A DNA stretch of 64,000 nt. Origin: Lithospermum erythrorhizon (Eukaryota; Streptophyta; Magnoliopsida; Boraginales; Boraginaceae). This document shows, in pieces, positions 35,339 to 47,603 of this stretch. A program made the translations under genes and the position numbers. Each line of letters opens with the position of its first letter. Positions within the stretch are counted from its first letter, which is position 1. Below the pieces are notes generated by a model. It saw only the letters and a program-made list of their open reading frames with translations. It made no database searches and was not told where the DNA came from. The stretch is from positions 124,001 to 188,000 of the forward strand of contig JADFUC010001470.1 in the NCBI GenBank assembly GCA_019722365.1, given 5' to 3'.

Positions 35339-35640
35339 CGATACTACTAGCATAGACAAAATTTGCCATCCACGCCCTCGTACCCTCTTCGTCTATCCTC
35401 GTCTAACGCACTGGCCAAGAGACTTCCGTATAACAACTATTCCCCCATCAGTACCAACAAGATTAATAATAAAACTGAAATTAAAACCTAATGAACGAAC
35501 AAATTTTTTTAATTCTTTTTTCTTTATTTTTGTTTCTAAAAGAACTACAATATCAAGAATATGTGCTAAGACAAACATTCCTTGGGTGCATGAATCAAGC
35601 CGCGATTCTTTACGCTTCAAGACACAAGCCCTCATCTAAT
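35339..35640 (-). pseudogene. LINE endonuclease, N-terminal half
   Basis: The minus strand reads LDIVVLLETKIKKKELKKF, then LGFNFSFIINLVGTDGGIVV. This fits the N-terminal endonuclease pattern with the catalytic glutamate in 'ETK' and the glycine-rich GGI block. The remaining half lies beyond the solo LTR inserted at 33991-35333. Confidence 0.75.
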
Positions 35641-36600
35641 ACTGGGGCTTCCATTTGGGTCGCCACCTACCCCGAGATAAATACGATGAACTTGCAACTA
35701 GTTTGCTTCCCTCTTCAACAATGTTCTTTCTCTTCTCATTTGTCTCAGCGCCACCACCATCTTTTTTCCCTTATAGATAATCACCATCTCCCAAACTATC
35801 ACTTTCCAAACAAATGATCATATGGTTTTCTTTTCCTCTAATAGACAAGTGTGAAGTCAATCCTCTAATAGAAGGCCTTTGAAAAGCCTCTAATTAGAAA
35901 CCATACCTCCTCCAAGATAACCTCTCACTCAAATTTTGTTAAATTCTTCTTCCCTGCTCCTCAAGTATGTCGAGCTCTAACACTTTGTATAGGTACTCAG
36001 AGGTCAGCCCTGCAGAAAGATTTCGATCAATACACCGTAGCTCATCACCACTATCATCAATTGCTTCTTTCCCCACCTGCTGTCCATTCCCTGGAGTGCA
36101 ATCCCCTTCGCCATCCTCCCCATTTGCTATAATAGTAGCCGAACCCCTTTCTACAAATATATTTGCAGGTTGAAGGTTCTCTTTTCCTCCTCTTGGCATC
36201 ACATTCCTCTCATTATCCTTGCTAGTATGCAGATTGATATTGCCCCCTGAAGTGTTGTTGTTGCAAACATTCCCATTAATTTCTTTGAGTCCATCACCTA
36301 CCTTACATATTTTCCTACGTACTTCACTTACTATGTTCTCTCCCCGGCAGCCCCCAACATCATCAACTCCGCTTTGGCCTCGCCCCTTCTATCCATGTTC
36401 CTGTATGTTGTCTCCATTAAACCTTCTCGTCGTGAGGGACAAAAAGGCTCAACATCCCCCCTCTCGAAACAACAAGGCTTCCATCTATTTCTGTTTACGG
36501 GATCACTTTAAACTCCATTCGCCATGCACTAGAATCCAACTATTATACTTATTGTCCCGAATAATCCGCCATGTTTCATCGTTAAAGTTTTCACAATTTT
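35641..36600 (-). pseudogene. Probable upstream part of the LINE
   Basis: The minus strand is open at 35939-36202 (87 codons; contains LQPANIFVERGSATI and LEEQGRRI) and reads GEWSLK and NDETWRIIRDNKY near 36500-36590. I recognise no domain. Its position upstream of the endonuclease suggests the end of LINE ORF1 or the ORF2 leader. The plus-strand ORFs here are composition artefacts. Confidence 0.4.
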
Positions 36601-36639
36601 GGTAATTTTGTCCTAACATACGGCACAATATAATTTCTC

Positions 36640-36900
36640 ATGACGATACATCATCGGAACTCCTTAATTTCTCATGCGAATCAAGACCGAACAAACTTAC
36701 AACGAGTAACTGACATGACCGCAATATACTCTCGAATAAGACCGCAATATAATCTCTCATGCTTAATCAAGACCGAACAAATCCATAACGATTAATCTGA
36801 ATAAGACCACAATATAATTTCTCATGACGCACTACACCTTTTGCTACGTAGTAAATAACGAGTAATCTGAATAAGACTGAACAAATCCATACCTCTTCAA
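36640..36900. repeat. Irregular tandem duplications
   Basis: The phrase 'agaccgaacaaa', then 'aacgagtaa' or 'aacgattaa', 'ctgaataagacc' and 'caatataatttctcatg', recurs about four times in 260 bases with different spacings. It corresponds to the RT block YGFVQSYSDYS copied in tandem. It may be a true microduplication or a mis-assembled stretch. Confidence 0.55.
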
Positions 36901-37365
36901 AGTCGTTGCTAATTTCGAAACCAACATCAAAAGTTTATTTCAACCCATACAATGACTTTCGTAGTTTACATTACTCACCCGGACGCCTCCTTGTGGCTGT
37001 GAAGGAGACATATGTACACTCTCGACAAGTCATTGTGCGTAAAAGCATTATGCACGCCCCATTTGATGTAAATCTCCTAATTCTTTTACAACAAAGAACA
37101 ACGAGAAAGGTTCGTATCGGCTACCATTTTGCCACCGCGGAAAGGTATCATTATAGTCAATGCCTTCAACCTGATGATTACCAAACACAACCAACCGAGC
37201 CTTAAACCGTTCAACCGTACCATTAGACTTATATTTTACCTTGTAGACCCACTGCGAGCCAAGAGCTTTCTTTCCCTCTGGTAATTCCACCATACTCCAA
37301 GTCCCGTTATCCTCCAACGCTCGAATCTCCCTTTGCATAGCCTCACGCCATTCTGGGAACTTCAT
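36790..37365 (-). pseudogene. Copia reverse transcriptase fragment
   Basis: The frame 37048-37365 reads [60 protein letters not shown]. Further down in other frames NAF, then SKLATTLKRYGFVQSYSDYS can be read near 36845-36925, the block before the YVDD box, which is not seen. The element stops soon after in a stretch of internal duplications. Confidence 0.75.
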
Positions 37366-37874
37366 AGCCTCCTAACGCTTTTAGGCCTTACCACCGTAGT
37401 TAGCGCCGCAAGAAAAAACTTTCTTTGTGCCCAATAAAGAAAACGATTACAATTTCATCGAGTTAGCTATGTGATAGAGGGTACCCGAGGTCCGAGAGGA
37501 AGCCAAGGAGATGGACTCAACTCTTTGAACAAAGATCTTCAGAATAAAAATCTCGAGTTGAAATGTATGAGTCTTAGTATCGCTTTCCCCACCCTAAATC
37601 AACCTCAATACTATCCGTTAAGCACTCACCACTCGCCCCTGAGAGCCGAACTGGTCTACTCTAGCTACTTCCGGCAATCGTCATGTGATCGACTCCACCA
37701 GAGACTCCGCCTCTAAGCTCGGCCAAATCACCTCCTGTGAGTCTAACCTCACTCTGGCCCCTCATTATCACTCACATCCTCCTCATCACACACAACATCA
37801 TGTACTGGAGCCTGAGTTAATGAACTTACCGAAGTACTAGGAGTAGAACACGATGTGGGAATCATTTTCAGTGA

Positions 37875-38942
37875 TCATGGGAAATAAATATTCATGAGAC
37901 TCCAAATCAAAAAGTTTCCACCCTTTTTCCCATACGAATAACCAACAAAAATACACCTCCTAGTACGACTACCAAATTTATCTTGTTTGCATTTCAAATT
38001 ATGAGCAAAGCACAAAGACCCAAACACACGGATATTAGAGTAGGAGGGGGACTTGCCATACAAAAGCTCATACGGGGTCTTAAACCGAGAACACTAAGGA
38101 GAGTACGATTGATCAAATAACTCCGCAGTAAAAGAATATTAATACCCCAAAAACTTAATAGGTAGATTACGTAAATCACGAGCTACATTAAGAATACGGC
38201 GTGTTTCCGCTCCAATTCCATCCATATACTTTCATTGGGAGTGCTAACACGCGAGGTTAAAAATAATGCCATTTTCCAAAAAAATAATCACGAAGGCACA
38301 TAAATTCAGTTCCATTATCACTCCGTACATATTGAACTTTGGACTGAAATTGACGATCAATGATAGCAAAGAAATGCATAAAATATTTATGAACTTCAGT
38401 TTTATCATTCAACAAAAATAACCACACAGCACGAGAATAATCATCCACAATAGTTAGGAAATATCGCGCACCACACGAAGACAAAGTGTGATACGGACCC
38501 CACAAATCACAATGTATCAATTCGAAACTACGAGAAGCCTTATGTTCACTACTAACAAAAGACTCCCTAGACTGCTTGGCTTGACGACAATACTCTATTA
38601 CAAGCCTTTTATTCGACAACCCGACAAAAAATCGAAATAAAGGATAACGAGCGAACTACTTTGTCTGAGGGATGCCCCAATCTGCGATGCCACAAATCTG
38701 AAGACACCTTCCCATCCACATGCAACATCCACGCCCCGGAATACTGCAAAAGTAGTAGAGTCCATTCCGTCAAGCACGACTCCCAATCTGTGTTCTCTCA
38801 GGTAATGGTCCTGTATAATACAACCATGCTTAGTAAATTGAATCAAACAATCACAGGTAGCAGCGAGTTGGGACACAGAAAGTAAGTTGCAGGCAAACTG
38901 AGGTACATACAAGACATCTTTCAAAATCAAATCCGAAGACAA
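37875..38942 (-). pseudogene. Copia pre-integrase and integrase
   Basis: 38598-38942 reads LILKDVLYVPQFACNLLSVS, the block after the protease. 38257-38619 reads IHCDLWGPY (first catalytic aspartate), YFLTIVDDYSRAVW and VQYVRSDNGTEF (second catalytic aspartate). The third catalytic residue falls in a frame-shifted stretch. 37875-38063 reads YGKSPSYSNIRVFGSLCFAH and RRCIFVGYSYGKKG, the integrase C-terminal module. Confidence 0.8.
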
Positions 38943-39568
38943 ACATTATTTGTACTTACTTTTAAATACTAGACATTTTCCCATCAGAAAGACCAATCGA
39001 ACAAGCAGGTATATCAACAATATTACAATAGTAAGAGTTAGATTATCTGTGAACATGATCGGAGGCCCCTAATATCAATGCAATTAGAAATATGCACAGT
39101 TGGATACGATCCTGTACCACCGCCTCGAATTAATGCAATACGTGTTTCAATTTTAACCAATCCGAGTCCAGAAACCCGCATCTACCCGGCCTATGGGCCG
39201 GACGCGGTTCTCCTGCTCCGCCGCCCGAGGGCAGTCTGCAGCCGCCTCGGGTAGTAGCGCAACGCTGGCCGCAATTCCGCAGGTTTGGTTGGACGCTGAT
39301 TTCCCTCGGCCTGAGCCCAGCCCCGTCCGGATCCTCTTGACGACGCTTCCCACCAACCGGTGAAACCATGTTCGAGAAACAAGATGAAATATCATGGTCA
39401 TGGAACGATGATAAAATGTGCACCTAGAGGTTACTTTTGAACGGTAGACAGCCTCGAATGATCAGATTTTGAAGAAGATCAATCGCCACTGCCATGGTCA
39501 GCCATGATCCGGAGTAAATCTTAATTCTGCAAGTGATTCTTTGAAGTTGCTCCTCCCGTGAATATTTA

Positions 39569-39865
39569 TTAAGCCTCGATCAAGGTAGGAGGAGGGTCTT
39601 GAGAAAGCAAAGAAGATCGTAAAGCCCCGAAATGTTCAACATAAATTCCACACAAAAAATCATGCAAACGATCATTATCCTGCTTCTGTTGGAATTTTTC
39701 GCCCAAATCACAGATGTAGAAACCACACACACACGACGGGATAGGATCATATGTAGCTAATTCATCCCACAGAGGTTGAAGTTTACCAAAGTAACGCTTG
39801 GGCACAGACATGTTGGCCGATTGCCATATCTGCATGCACAAGCCAATTGTCGCCACGAGTACCAC
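39569..39865 (-). pseudogene. Copia gag fragment
   Basis: The 98-residue frame reads QSANMSVPKRYFGKLQPLWD, ELATYDPIPSCVCG, DNDRLHDFLCGIY and SSLLSQDPPPTLIEA. These are the landmarks of the UBN2/Copia gag family (W-DEL, PIP-C-CG, FL-GL, DP-P). Downstream, near 39340-39423, a DHDISSCF..GFTGWW block resembles the region around the nucleocapsid zinc knuckle, followed by a GC-rich RGSGRG linker at 39150-39350. Confidence 0.75.
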
Positions 39866-40160
39866 TACAACACAACAGCATGCAGCTTCCTCAAAATAGT
39901 AGTCTTTATGAGGGATTTAGGCCAATTCAGCTCAAGATCCATTGAACAAGCATAGCTTGAACACATTGTCAATCAACAACCAAAGTACCAGTGATGGGTT
40001 TATCAACCGACCCATCAATAAAACCAAATTTTCTACGAGCAATCAATGACAAACGCAAAGATTTGGACCAATCATCATAGTTGGCTTCAGAAAAGAACAA
40101 GCATTAATAATATTACCCGGATTATCATTGTGAGCTTAAAATAAAACGGAGAGTCATGGG

Positions 40161-41079
40161 ATTAATCGCCAAGGCTGGCCGGAGCCGGAGGCGGGTGATC
40201 GGCCACCCGACTGGCCGACAACGGGAGAGGGGGTTGCCCGACGCGGTAGGGTAGTTCCGAAAATTAGAGTAGAAGAGTAGAGGATTTTTGCCCTAGCCAG
40301 AGTTGGCTCGATCCCATATAAAACAATGCTTCCTCAACTCGATTATTATTGCTTCACAAATATTATATACACTTTGATAATATAATCCTACCCAAGCAAT
40401 CTATACAAAAGAGCTCCAACAATAATAATAATAATGATAAGCCCGACATCGAGAAGGTTGATTCTGCCAAAGCCTCTCGAACTTCTCCCGAACTTCTACT
40501 TATACACTATCGGAAGATCGACCTATCTCCATCATGTCCCGGCTAAATTTAATACAACTATTAGCCAAAGGAGAAATGTTTATCTTCGATATTCAAATTA
40601 GCTCTAAACTGTACAAAAGATTCAGCACAACAGAGGGGCAACATGGAAGATGCTGTAGCAGCACTAAGGAAGATAAGGCTGGCATTTCTTGCCTCTAGCT
40701 AGGGTATACAGAGCTGAACAATATACACCTTTATTTCTGGTCTATACTCTATTAAGCAATGAAGTAGTTTAACATATATATTCTCCCAAGAAAATGATTG
40801 GTCGTCTTACGAATTATGGTAGCTTTCCAGTTGAGCATTGATTAAGACTAGAAATAACATTATGCAATTTGGGTATGTTTGTTTGAGTAACATAATTGAA
40901 TTGAGCCATGGAATTGAATTCCAAAGAATTGGAGGAAAACTGGTGAAGTTTTGGTATTTTAACTTCAATTTCATACATCAAACGAAACATTTTTCTGCCA
41001 GCAATTTGCTACCAAGAAAATCTATATATAACTTCAATTTCATACATCAAACATATTTTGGTGGTTGTGGAATTATATA
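40161..41079. other. Flank of the Copia element, no gene
   Basis: 40161-40260 is a GC-rich stretch (ccggagccggaggcgggtg) that probably belongs to the leader of the Copia element. The rest is AT-rich. A direct repeat 'aacttcaatttcatacatca' occurs at about 40963 and 41032. The ORFs at 40349-40546 and 40838-41107 show no recognisable motif. Confidence 0.4.
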
Positions 41080-41255
41080 CTCCCTCCATCTCATGACAAT
41101 TGTCTAATTTTGATTTGTTTTAACAAGTTAAGAAATAATATTTTAATATAGCAGTTAAAATGGGTCTAAAAATATAAATAATGTAAAAATTAGTTTAATG
41201 GTATAAGTTATGAGAAATTGAAGTAAAATAGCTAATTTTCATGAGATGGAGGGAG
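41080..41255. mobile_element. Stowaway MITE
   Basis: 176 bp bounded by perfect 17 bp inverted termini, CTCCCTCCATCTCATGA at 41080-41096 and its complement at 41239-41255. This is the Stowaway (Tc1/mariner-type) terminal consensus. TA precedes the left end; on the right TA follows after one extra A. The interior is AT-rich and non-coding. Confidence 0.9.
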
Positions 41256-44002
41256 ATATGTTGTTTCTACATTCTTGTGTAATTGGTGATTGATATATAA
41301 GTTGGTTTTAGATAATAACACACAAATCGTGTAATCATTACAATTACGGAGTATGTAAGAGTGATTATTATTTCAGAGATTGTTCTTGTCATGTCTGTTA
41401 ATGTCGAAATCTTTATTTCTCTAATACTTTCCAGATACCTTACTCCAATTATACTCTAAGCATAAAATAATAATTCGTATAAATTCTTGTATTTATCACT
41501 CAATCTCATATTAATCGTAATATCTTCCCCGATGTATTAATGCCTCCGGAAGCATTTAATTTCAAATACGACATCACGAAATATACCACGTGTAAACAAA
41601 GTGGGCGACTCTACGTTGTTCACGGCGGTTCGCCGCTCGCTTGAACCACCAAAAACATGTATAAATCAATTGGTAAGTAGTCTATTATTCATCTCCAATG
41701 TCTTAGGTTCAACTTTTTGCACCATCATATTTATTTCTGTATTTATTATGCATTAGCACCTTAGTCAGTCTAAATTTATTTTTGGTAGTTTATTATGACA
41801 TAATTACAATTTACTCATCTTTTTGGACTAATTTAAGACAACATTTACTTATTTTAACAAATTTTCTTATCCCGTACTAAAAAGTTTATTGTAAATAGTT
41901 TATTAATAGTATAAAAATAGCTCAAAAATTCTTAATGTATATTTCAAACCACCATCTTTAGATTCAAGGCGGTAAACCTCCTATATATGGCCCAAGTAGA
42001 TCGAAGCATAAAACAAGGGATGATATTAAGAACTACCAGAAGAGACCTTCCGGGTGTATTAATAAGGTCACGAGTGTTGTAATTTAACGCCTAATTCAAT
42101 AACCAAATCTAAGCAAACAATGATAACGACAGAAGTAAATGCGGAAAAATAAACAACACACCTACTTTATACGTATTCCTCCTTCAACGTGAAAAGCACG
42201 CCTTGTTGGTGCTTCTCGCAGTAAATCCACTAAAAACCAAAAAAACGGAAGATTGTTACACCACCTATCAAGCTAAACCTCACCAAGAATACTTTATAGC
42301 ATAGTATTCTCAATAACAAAGCCTCACAATATTATTGATTATGATTCAATAATATTCACTCAAGAATTGTTTAGGATGATTATTTTGTGATGGAAAACAT
42401 ATAGAAAAAGCCTCTATATATGTAAAAACTTCTTAACCTAATCTCGGCCAAAAATAGAATAAATAGCCTAAACCGCCACCCGCCGATCATCGAGACTCCC
42501 ATCGAGACCTCGGGGTCTCGAATAGCCCATACAACCCGTGGTCTTCGTACGAATGCTTTAATTAGCTGGTTTTATGTTAGTATTAGCATTTTATTATTGG
42601 TCAACAAAACCAATATTGAAATCATATATTTTTCGTCATTACTCGATAACTAGTGAGTTGTTCCGCCTAATAGCAATAGAATTAGCGCTAACACTACCAA
42701 GACAAAAGAGATTTAAGTAATGAAATGATACTAAATTTCTACTGTACGATTTTGTACGAAAGCTAAAAGATGATGAGAGTAGTAGAACACCAGCCAAGAA
42801 TTCTTTGTTTTTTTTTCTTTCTAATAATAAATTAGCTCAAACATTCGTAGTATATTATTTGCATCATAATCATTAAAAAACTAGAGTATGAAATACGAGT
42901 CGTGTCGTCTAACATGTATTGTAGGTTCGACACTCATAATGAGCGAATCTTGTAATGAATTAAGTATGTAAGGTTAAAATAAGCTTTCCGTCACTGAGTG
43001 AATTGTCTAGCATAACTCCCTACATGCGATATCCCGAGATCAAAAGTACCAAAACCGTTAATGTAGCGGTTTACTTAATTTATGAATGGTTATAGTAAAT
43101 GTCTCAAATTACCAAGTATAAATACTTTAATTTATTTGTTATCATTTGAATAATCTAGTTTAACGTCTATGCTAATTAAATTACTATGATTAACCCATAT
43201 TAGTGACTACATGTATCACTCACAATTAATGACAAGATCAAATAAAGTTCACTTAATTGCAACAATAACAATACCATTAATGCAATTGTCCGGGTAATTT
43301 CATTTTCATTCCATAATAATTGATTTTAAGAATATTTCATTCCCATAGAGATAGGGAATAGTTTTTAGCCAAAACAGAGAGGAAGAATGAAGTAGCTCGA
43401 AGACGACAAAACCTCTCCAGCACAATTCTACTTCATTCCCTCTCTTCCCAAACCATATAGTAGGTGTGGAAGAACATGAACAGCTCAATTATAAGGTCAT
43501 AATATACTCCATAATACTCATGTGATATTAGAACTTGTTTTTGGAAAATTGTGTTCGCTTACTACATGCACTATTTAGTTTAGTTTATTTAATTTACTCC
43601 ATAATAATACTCATGTATAAGTATAGTTTAGTTACATAGAGGAGTAGTAGTATAATTGTTACCGTTTTGTGCAAGTATTGTAAAGCATTTGAATGTAAAC
43701 ATATACATCATCACATTTGTTGTATACTTGTATATAAGGAAACTTCTGATAATGTATTTAAACATACATCATCACATAGTGGACAAAAATTCTATCCACC
43801 ATACATAAATAATGTTAACATTTAACAAATTTTAATTGGACAATATTCTTTATTATCCCCCATAATTTTCTTCTTTATTTACTTCAAATATACATACTAC
43901 ATGGAATTTCTTTTCCATTCAATTTCAAATCAAAAAGTCCAAAATACATAACATAATACATACATACACAAACTTATTATAGCTAGCTAGTCTTCTTATA
44001 TA
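41256..44002. other. Intergenic; probable LTR remnant
   Basis: Between about 42000 and 42700 the text looks LTR-like on the minus strand: 'TGTTAGCGCTAATTC' near 42680-42694 would be a start, and a CG-rich hairpin (cgagacctcggggtctcg) at 42503-42520 echoes the solo LTR at 34.4 kb. No target duplication was found. The remainder, including the ORF at 43306-43488, shows nothing recognisable. Confidence 0.35.
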
Positions 44003-44665
44003 TTATGGGTTGAGAAATTTTGCAACAAATTGATTAACCAAAGCCAATGCATTACTTGTTACATGCATGGCCTTATAAACCCTGTCTATAACATCATCTT
44101 TCACCTCCCCCTCCGGTATTATATCCATTAATCCGTCCGTACACGTGTCCTCATTAGTCATGGCTGCACTAAGCCATGTTTGGACATTGCTCACTTGAAA
44201 CCTCAACGACTCACCTGTGCCGGTGAGTCGACGCATCTGCTTAAGCGAGCCGCGCATTTGATCAACCGCGTCACCAAACATGGCATAACAATCATGCAAC
44301 GCGGCTTGAATTGTTGGCTCGGCTCGATAATCGGCTTGGCGTGACATATAGGACATGTAACTGGCCATGCGCTTGGCTCGTGAGAGGCTTATTTTGATGG
44401 CTATTCGAGCGAGCCGAGCTGGGTCGTGTTGGATTGTGTTGGCATAGAATACTAGTGAATTGAAGCACAAGTCAGGGTAGAGGGTAGATTGGCAACTTGT
44501 ACGGATGAATTGTGTGGCGTCACTTTCAGGGGCATCGGAAATCGAGGGGGAGGCGGCATAGGACTCGTCGATGGTGGCCGGATCGAGGATGGCGGAGGAT
44601 GGGTGGAGGTGGATGAGTAGAAAGGGAAATAAGAGGAGGGGTAGGGAATGGCTCTTCATGTTCAA
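44003..44665 (-). CDS. Pectin methylesterase inhibitor-domain protein
   Basis: An intronless 220-residue protein. Residues 1-25 form a secretion signal (leucine-rich core, cleavage likely after SSA25). The PMEI domain follows, with the four conserved cysteines at positions 58, 67 (CQSTLYPDLC), 126 and 175 (NEDTCTDG), which pair 1-2 and 3-4 in the family. Conserved blocks RTSCQSTLYPDLC, AALHDCYAMF, VQTWLSAAMTNEDTC and SNALALVNQF match the plant group of small PMEI proteins. Members bind pectin methylesterases or, in a sister group, invertases in the cell wall; which target this one has cannot be told from sequence. The family call is secure. Length is normal, with no breaks, and there are no neighbours of related function. 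Confidence 0.93.
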   Translation of the reverse strand: MNMKSHSLPLLLFPFLLIHLHPSSAILDPATIDESYAASPSISDAPESDATQFIRTSCQSTLYPDLCFNSLVFYANTIQHDPARLARIAIKISLSRAKRMASYMSYMSRQADYRAEPTIQAALHDCYAMFGDAVDQMRGSLKQMRRLTGTGESLRFQVSNVQTWLSAAMTNEDTCTDGLMDIIPEGEVKDDVIDRVYKAMHVTSNALALVNQFVAKFLNP

Positions 44666-46142
44666 AATATTTTGATGGAAGTTATAGTGTTGTTGTGTGA
44701 GTATGTGGGAGCTTAAGTAGGCCGAGTTTCTATGTGAAATGACTATAATGGCCTCGTTAGGTTTATATGAACAATGATTAATAAAACATTGTTAGTCACA
44801 TGCATATATAATTCAGCTATCTTGTTGGCAATTGTATGGGATTTGATTTCATAATAAGTATATCGTTCTATCACTCAACCTTGTGATTCCATTGATTTGA
44901 GAATCATAATCCATATTTGTTGAGATTTGATTTTAATAATCGAATTGATTTTAATAATTCAAGAGTTCATGTGTAAGTGTTTTATATTGAAAAATATTAA
45001 GAAAGTTCACTATTTTATAAATAAGGGTAAAGCTACTCAAATCAACCTAGTACCAATTATTTTTAAGATGTAACTCTTTAGGTTTATGAAGTATGATCTC
45101 TCTACTCTTGTAAGTTAGGCTCATGCCCATTTCATGAATTTTTACAATATGAATTTGATCATTTTTACAATATCTTAATTTGATCTTATCATCATCAGCG
45201 ACCGTTTTAGATCATTTGTTAATTTTATTATTAGTGAGACAAATTTTTAATCAAACGAATTAATTTAATGTGGTTATGAGGTCATGTGATATCTTTTAAT
45301 TCATCTTCTCGATAGCAAAGTATCACCTATAACGACGATGGAAGTGTATATATCACAAAAAATAATGGCCTTCCACTTTGAGTTACATTATGCATCTCTT
45401 TATCCCTTGAAGCTTTATAACAAATAGGAAGTATTAGATAGTAGGAATTCATCATATTGAATTAGATATGGACATACATGACATGTTTTATTTTTTGAGA
45501 ATATGATTCATCATATTCATCAAAAGATTGTTTTAGATGAAGTTTTCCACTAAAAAGTGGAATTTGCACCGAAAGTCCGAAACACTCTATACATGATCTC
45601 CGGTACCACTTGAATTTTGAATAAATATCTCAAGTTCTCAACTAGTGTACTTGTACTATTTGCAAAGTGAAAAACAATTTGATGATAGGTGGGGGCAAGT
45701 TTGTAGTGTAGGCGTGCAACAACATGATAATATAAGGAGTGCCAAATATATTCTTTACTTTGGCCGCCAGTTTCGGCTGCGCTTTTCTGACCATAGCTAC
45801 CACTTTATAATGTCCCTTTGTTAATTAAGGTTTTGAGTAGTGTGATTGGCAGGAATTAACTAAGACACTATACATCTCTCAATTAACTTGTTCACTTATA
45901 ACGACCCTTTCTATCTTCTTAAGTGGAACATGTGCTACAAGCCTACAAGGTAGGAAGATGGAATATTATTGCAGACCACACTAATTTTTGGTCATTGAAT
46001 AGTGGTAGAGAATGGGAATGCACTCCTCCATCCATAGTACATTTTGCTTCTAAGAATGATATAAATCCTATAATGTGGTGTATCTTTACCAGATTGGGGA
46101 CCCAATGGGCCGGGGACACCATACTCAATGTCTTATGTTGTC
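44666..46142. other. Upstream region of the PMEI gene and intergenic DNA
   Basis: The first 100 bases next to the ATG probably carry the PMEI leader and promoter; a 'cattatagtc' word lies near 44737-44746 on the minus strand, but I see no strong TATA box. The ORF at 45923-46150 has no recognisable motif. Confidence 0.35.
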
Positions 46143-46617
46143 ATGACTAAAGGTGATCTTGTCCACGAGGCACATCGGACATCGGGTCACCACTGCGGTC
46201 GCGTACTGTGCATCGGCGTGGGTTAATTCTGGCGGCAAAGTAATTCTTGAATCAGTCGTGCCTCGGTGTTCTTGGGGTTACTGGCTATCTTTGGGCGTTG
46301 TGTATGGGGCTGCGTACTTTGACTATGACAAGCGTGCACTTAGCGGGGATTATAACGGCGTATGTTGGGTCCATAGCAGATGGTATATAGCGATGAATAT
46401 TGATATATTGGGGATTTGTCAGGTCGTGATATACGGAAGATCTCGGGCCTCTCGCGCGGTTAGTGCTTGATTGGTTTATGGGACGCCATAAATCTTTGTC
46501 GAGTTCATACTCGAGTAAAGAAAGTTGTAGATTGTTTCATGGCCTTGCTGCTTATGGTTAGCCTCTACGACTAGAATCGCGTGATGATTGTAAGATGTCG
46601 TCCAGGGCAAGTGGGAG

Positions 46618-47602
46618 TGTTGGAAATCAATGAGAATTGGTTGAAATTTATTATCTTACGTTGCGACAATTGTATATGATTCATTTACCGGTTAGGTTAA
46701 ATAATGATTACTCAGGCTTAGTGTTCAACTTAGTAATTGTATATTACTAGTGTGGGTTCGTGATAATTTAAGGGGTTATGGCGATTGCTAGATCTTACTC
46801 GTTAATCGTTATAATAATAGTAATTGGTCAGTGTATTATTATACAACTTTCCTATTATCACGGGCTAGAAGGTCGCTGTCTGATGGCGTTGAGTTATATT
46901 TCATGTGAAATTAAAGAGAACTATATAATTGAAATGTATTTCTCGATTACAAAGGAATTACATTTTATGTAGAATATGATTGAACAATAGAATCAATTGT
47001 GGTATTTAATTGGTTCGAGTAATTTAGTATTTATCGATAACTTGAAGATTATTGATATTGACTCATTACTATTTAATTAGCTTAATTAAATAGTTCAACT
47101 CATTAGCAACTTCATTTAGTGTCTTAGCAGGCAATAGAGTTAACGAGTATTATCTTTAGCGGGTTCTTGCTCCGGGCTTGTTTAAACTAGCCTATATAAG
47201 CAAACTTTAGGAGTTTTTCATCTAGTTTTTGTAAAACTTTTTCACCAAAAACTTAGTAGCCGCCCCCCACTGGCGAAATTCTCCCGAGAATTTTGGGGTT
47301 TTAGTTTTGTTCATCATACATTTACTAACAGATTAGTTCTTGATTGACCCCTCCACAGTGTGGACTAACTAGAGATATCATAGATTGATATTACAACAAG
47401 GAGGCTGAAGAAGAAGAGTCAAAATTCACGTTGTGAATTTAGGCGTGTGGATACGGTGGAATTTACTCCATTTACTTATTTGTAAAGTACTCGTTCGTAT
47501 ATTTAATTATATGTTTTTGTATTGAATAATGTAGTAATGCACTTTAAAGATCCACGGAACTATGGTTGTATTTATACTCCTACATCCATTGTAATTTTCT
47601 TG
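46618..47602 (+). repeat. Left LTR of the large Copia element
   Basis: Starts TGTTGGAAATCAATGAGAAT and matches the right LTR along its length (e.g. gattcattta, ttatggcgatt, gttataataatagtaatt, ttgatattgac, ttcttgattgacccctc, ggactaactagagatatcat). The copies differ by many short indels and substitutions. It ends just before the primer-binding site. Confidence 0.8.
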
Positions 47603-47603
47603 A

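Larger units (their letters stand above)
28072..36600 (-). mobile_element. L1-type LINE, degenerate, with nested insertions
   Basis: A non-LTR retrotransposon read right to left. Likely upstream sequence lies around 35940-36600. The endonuclease is split between 35339-35640 and 33654-33985. Reverse transcriptase lies in 29550-31106, the downstream zinc-finger region in 28776-29463, and RNase H in 28072-28632, ending with TAG at 28072-28074. Two LTR-type insertions interrupt it, at 33991-35333 and 31107-33653. Many frameshifts and stops mean it is dead. Order and motifs match the plant L1 group that carries a C-terminal RNase H. The right limit is uncertain. Confidence 0.8.
36640..40160 (-). 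mobile_element. Copia retrotransposon, degenerate
   Basis: Read right to left: gag at 39569-39865, a nucleocapsid-like tail at 39130-39423, pre-integrase block at 38598-38942, integrase at 37875-38619, and reverse transcriptase from 37365 down to about 36790. Frame changes occur between and inside every block. No RNase H and no matching LTR pair were found, so the left (3') end is truncated next to the LINE. The interval 37400-37870 between integrase and RT is the usual variable linker. Confidence 0.8.

Noticed and set aside
35967..36605. Plus-strand ORFs rich in Ser and Pro
   Set aside because: They lie antisense to the probable LINE upstream region and arise from its composition; no family features.
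45923..46470. Two plus-strand ORFs of 75 and 105 residues before the large Copia LTR
   Set aside because: The second overlaps sequence duplicated before the right LTR, so it is transposon DNA; the first has no recognisable motif.
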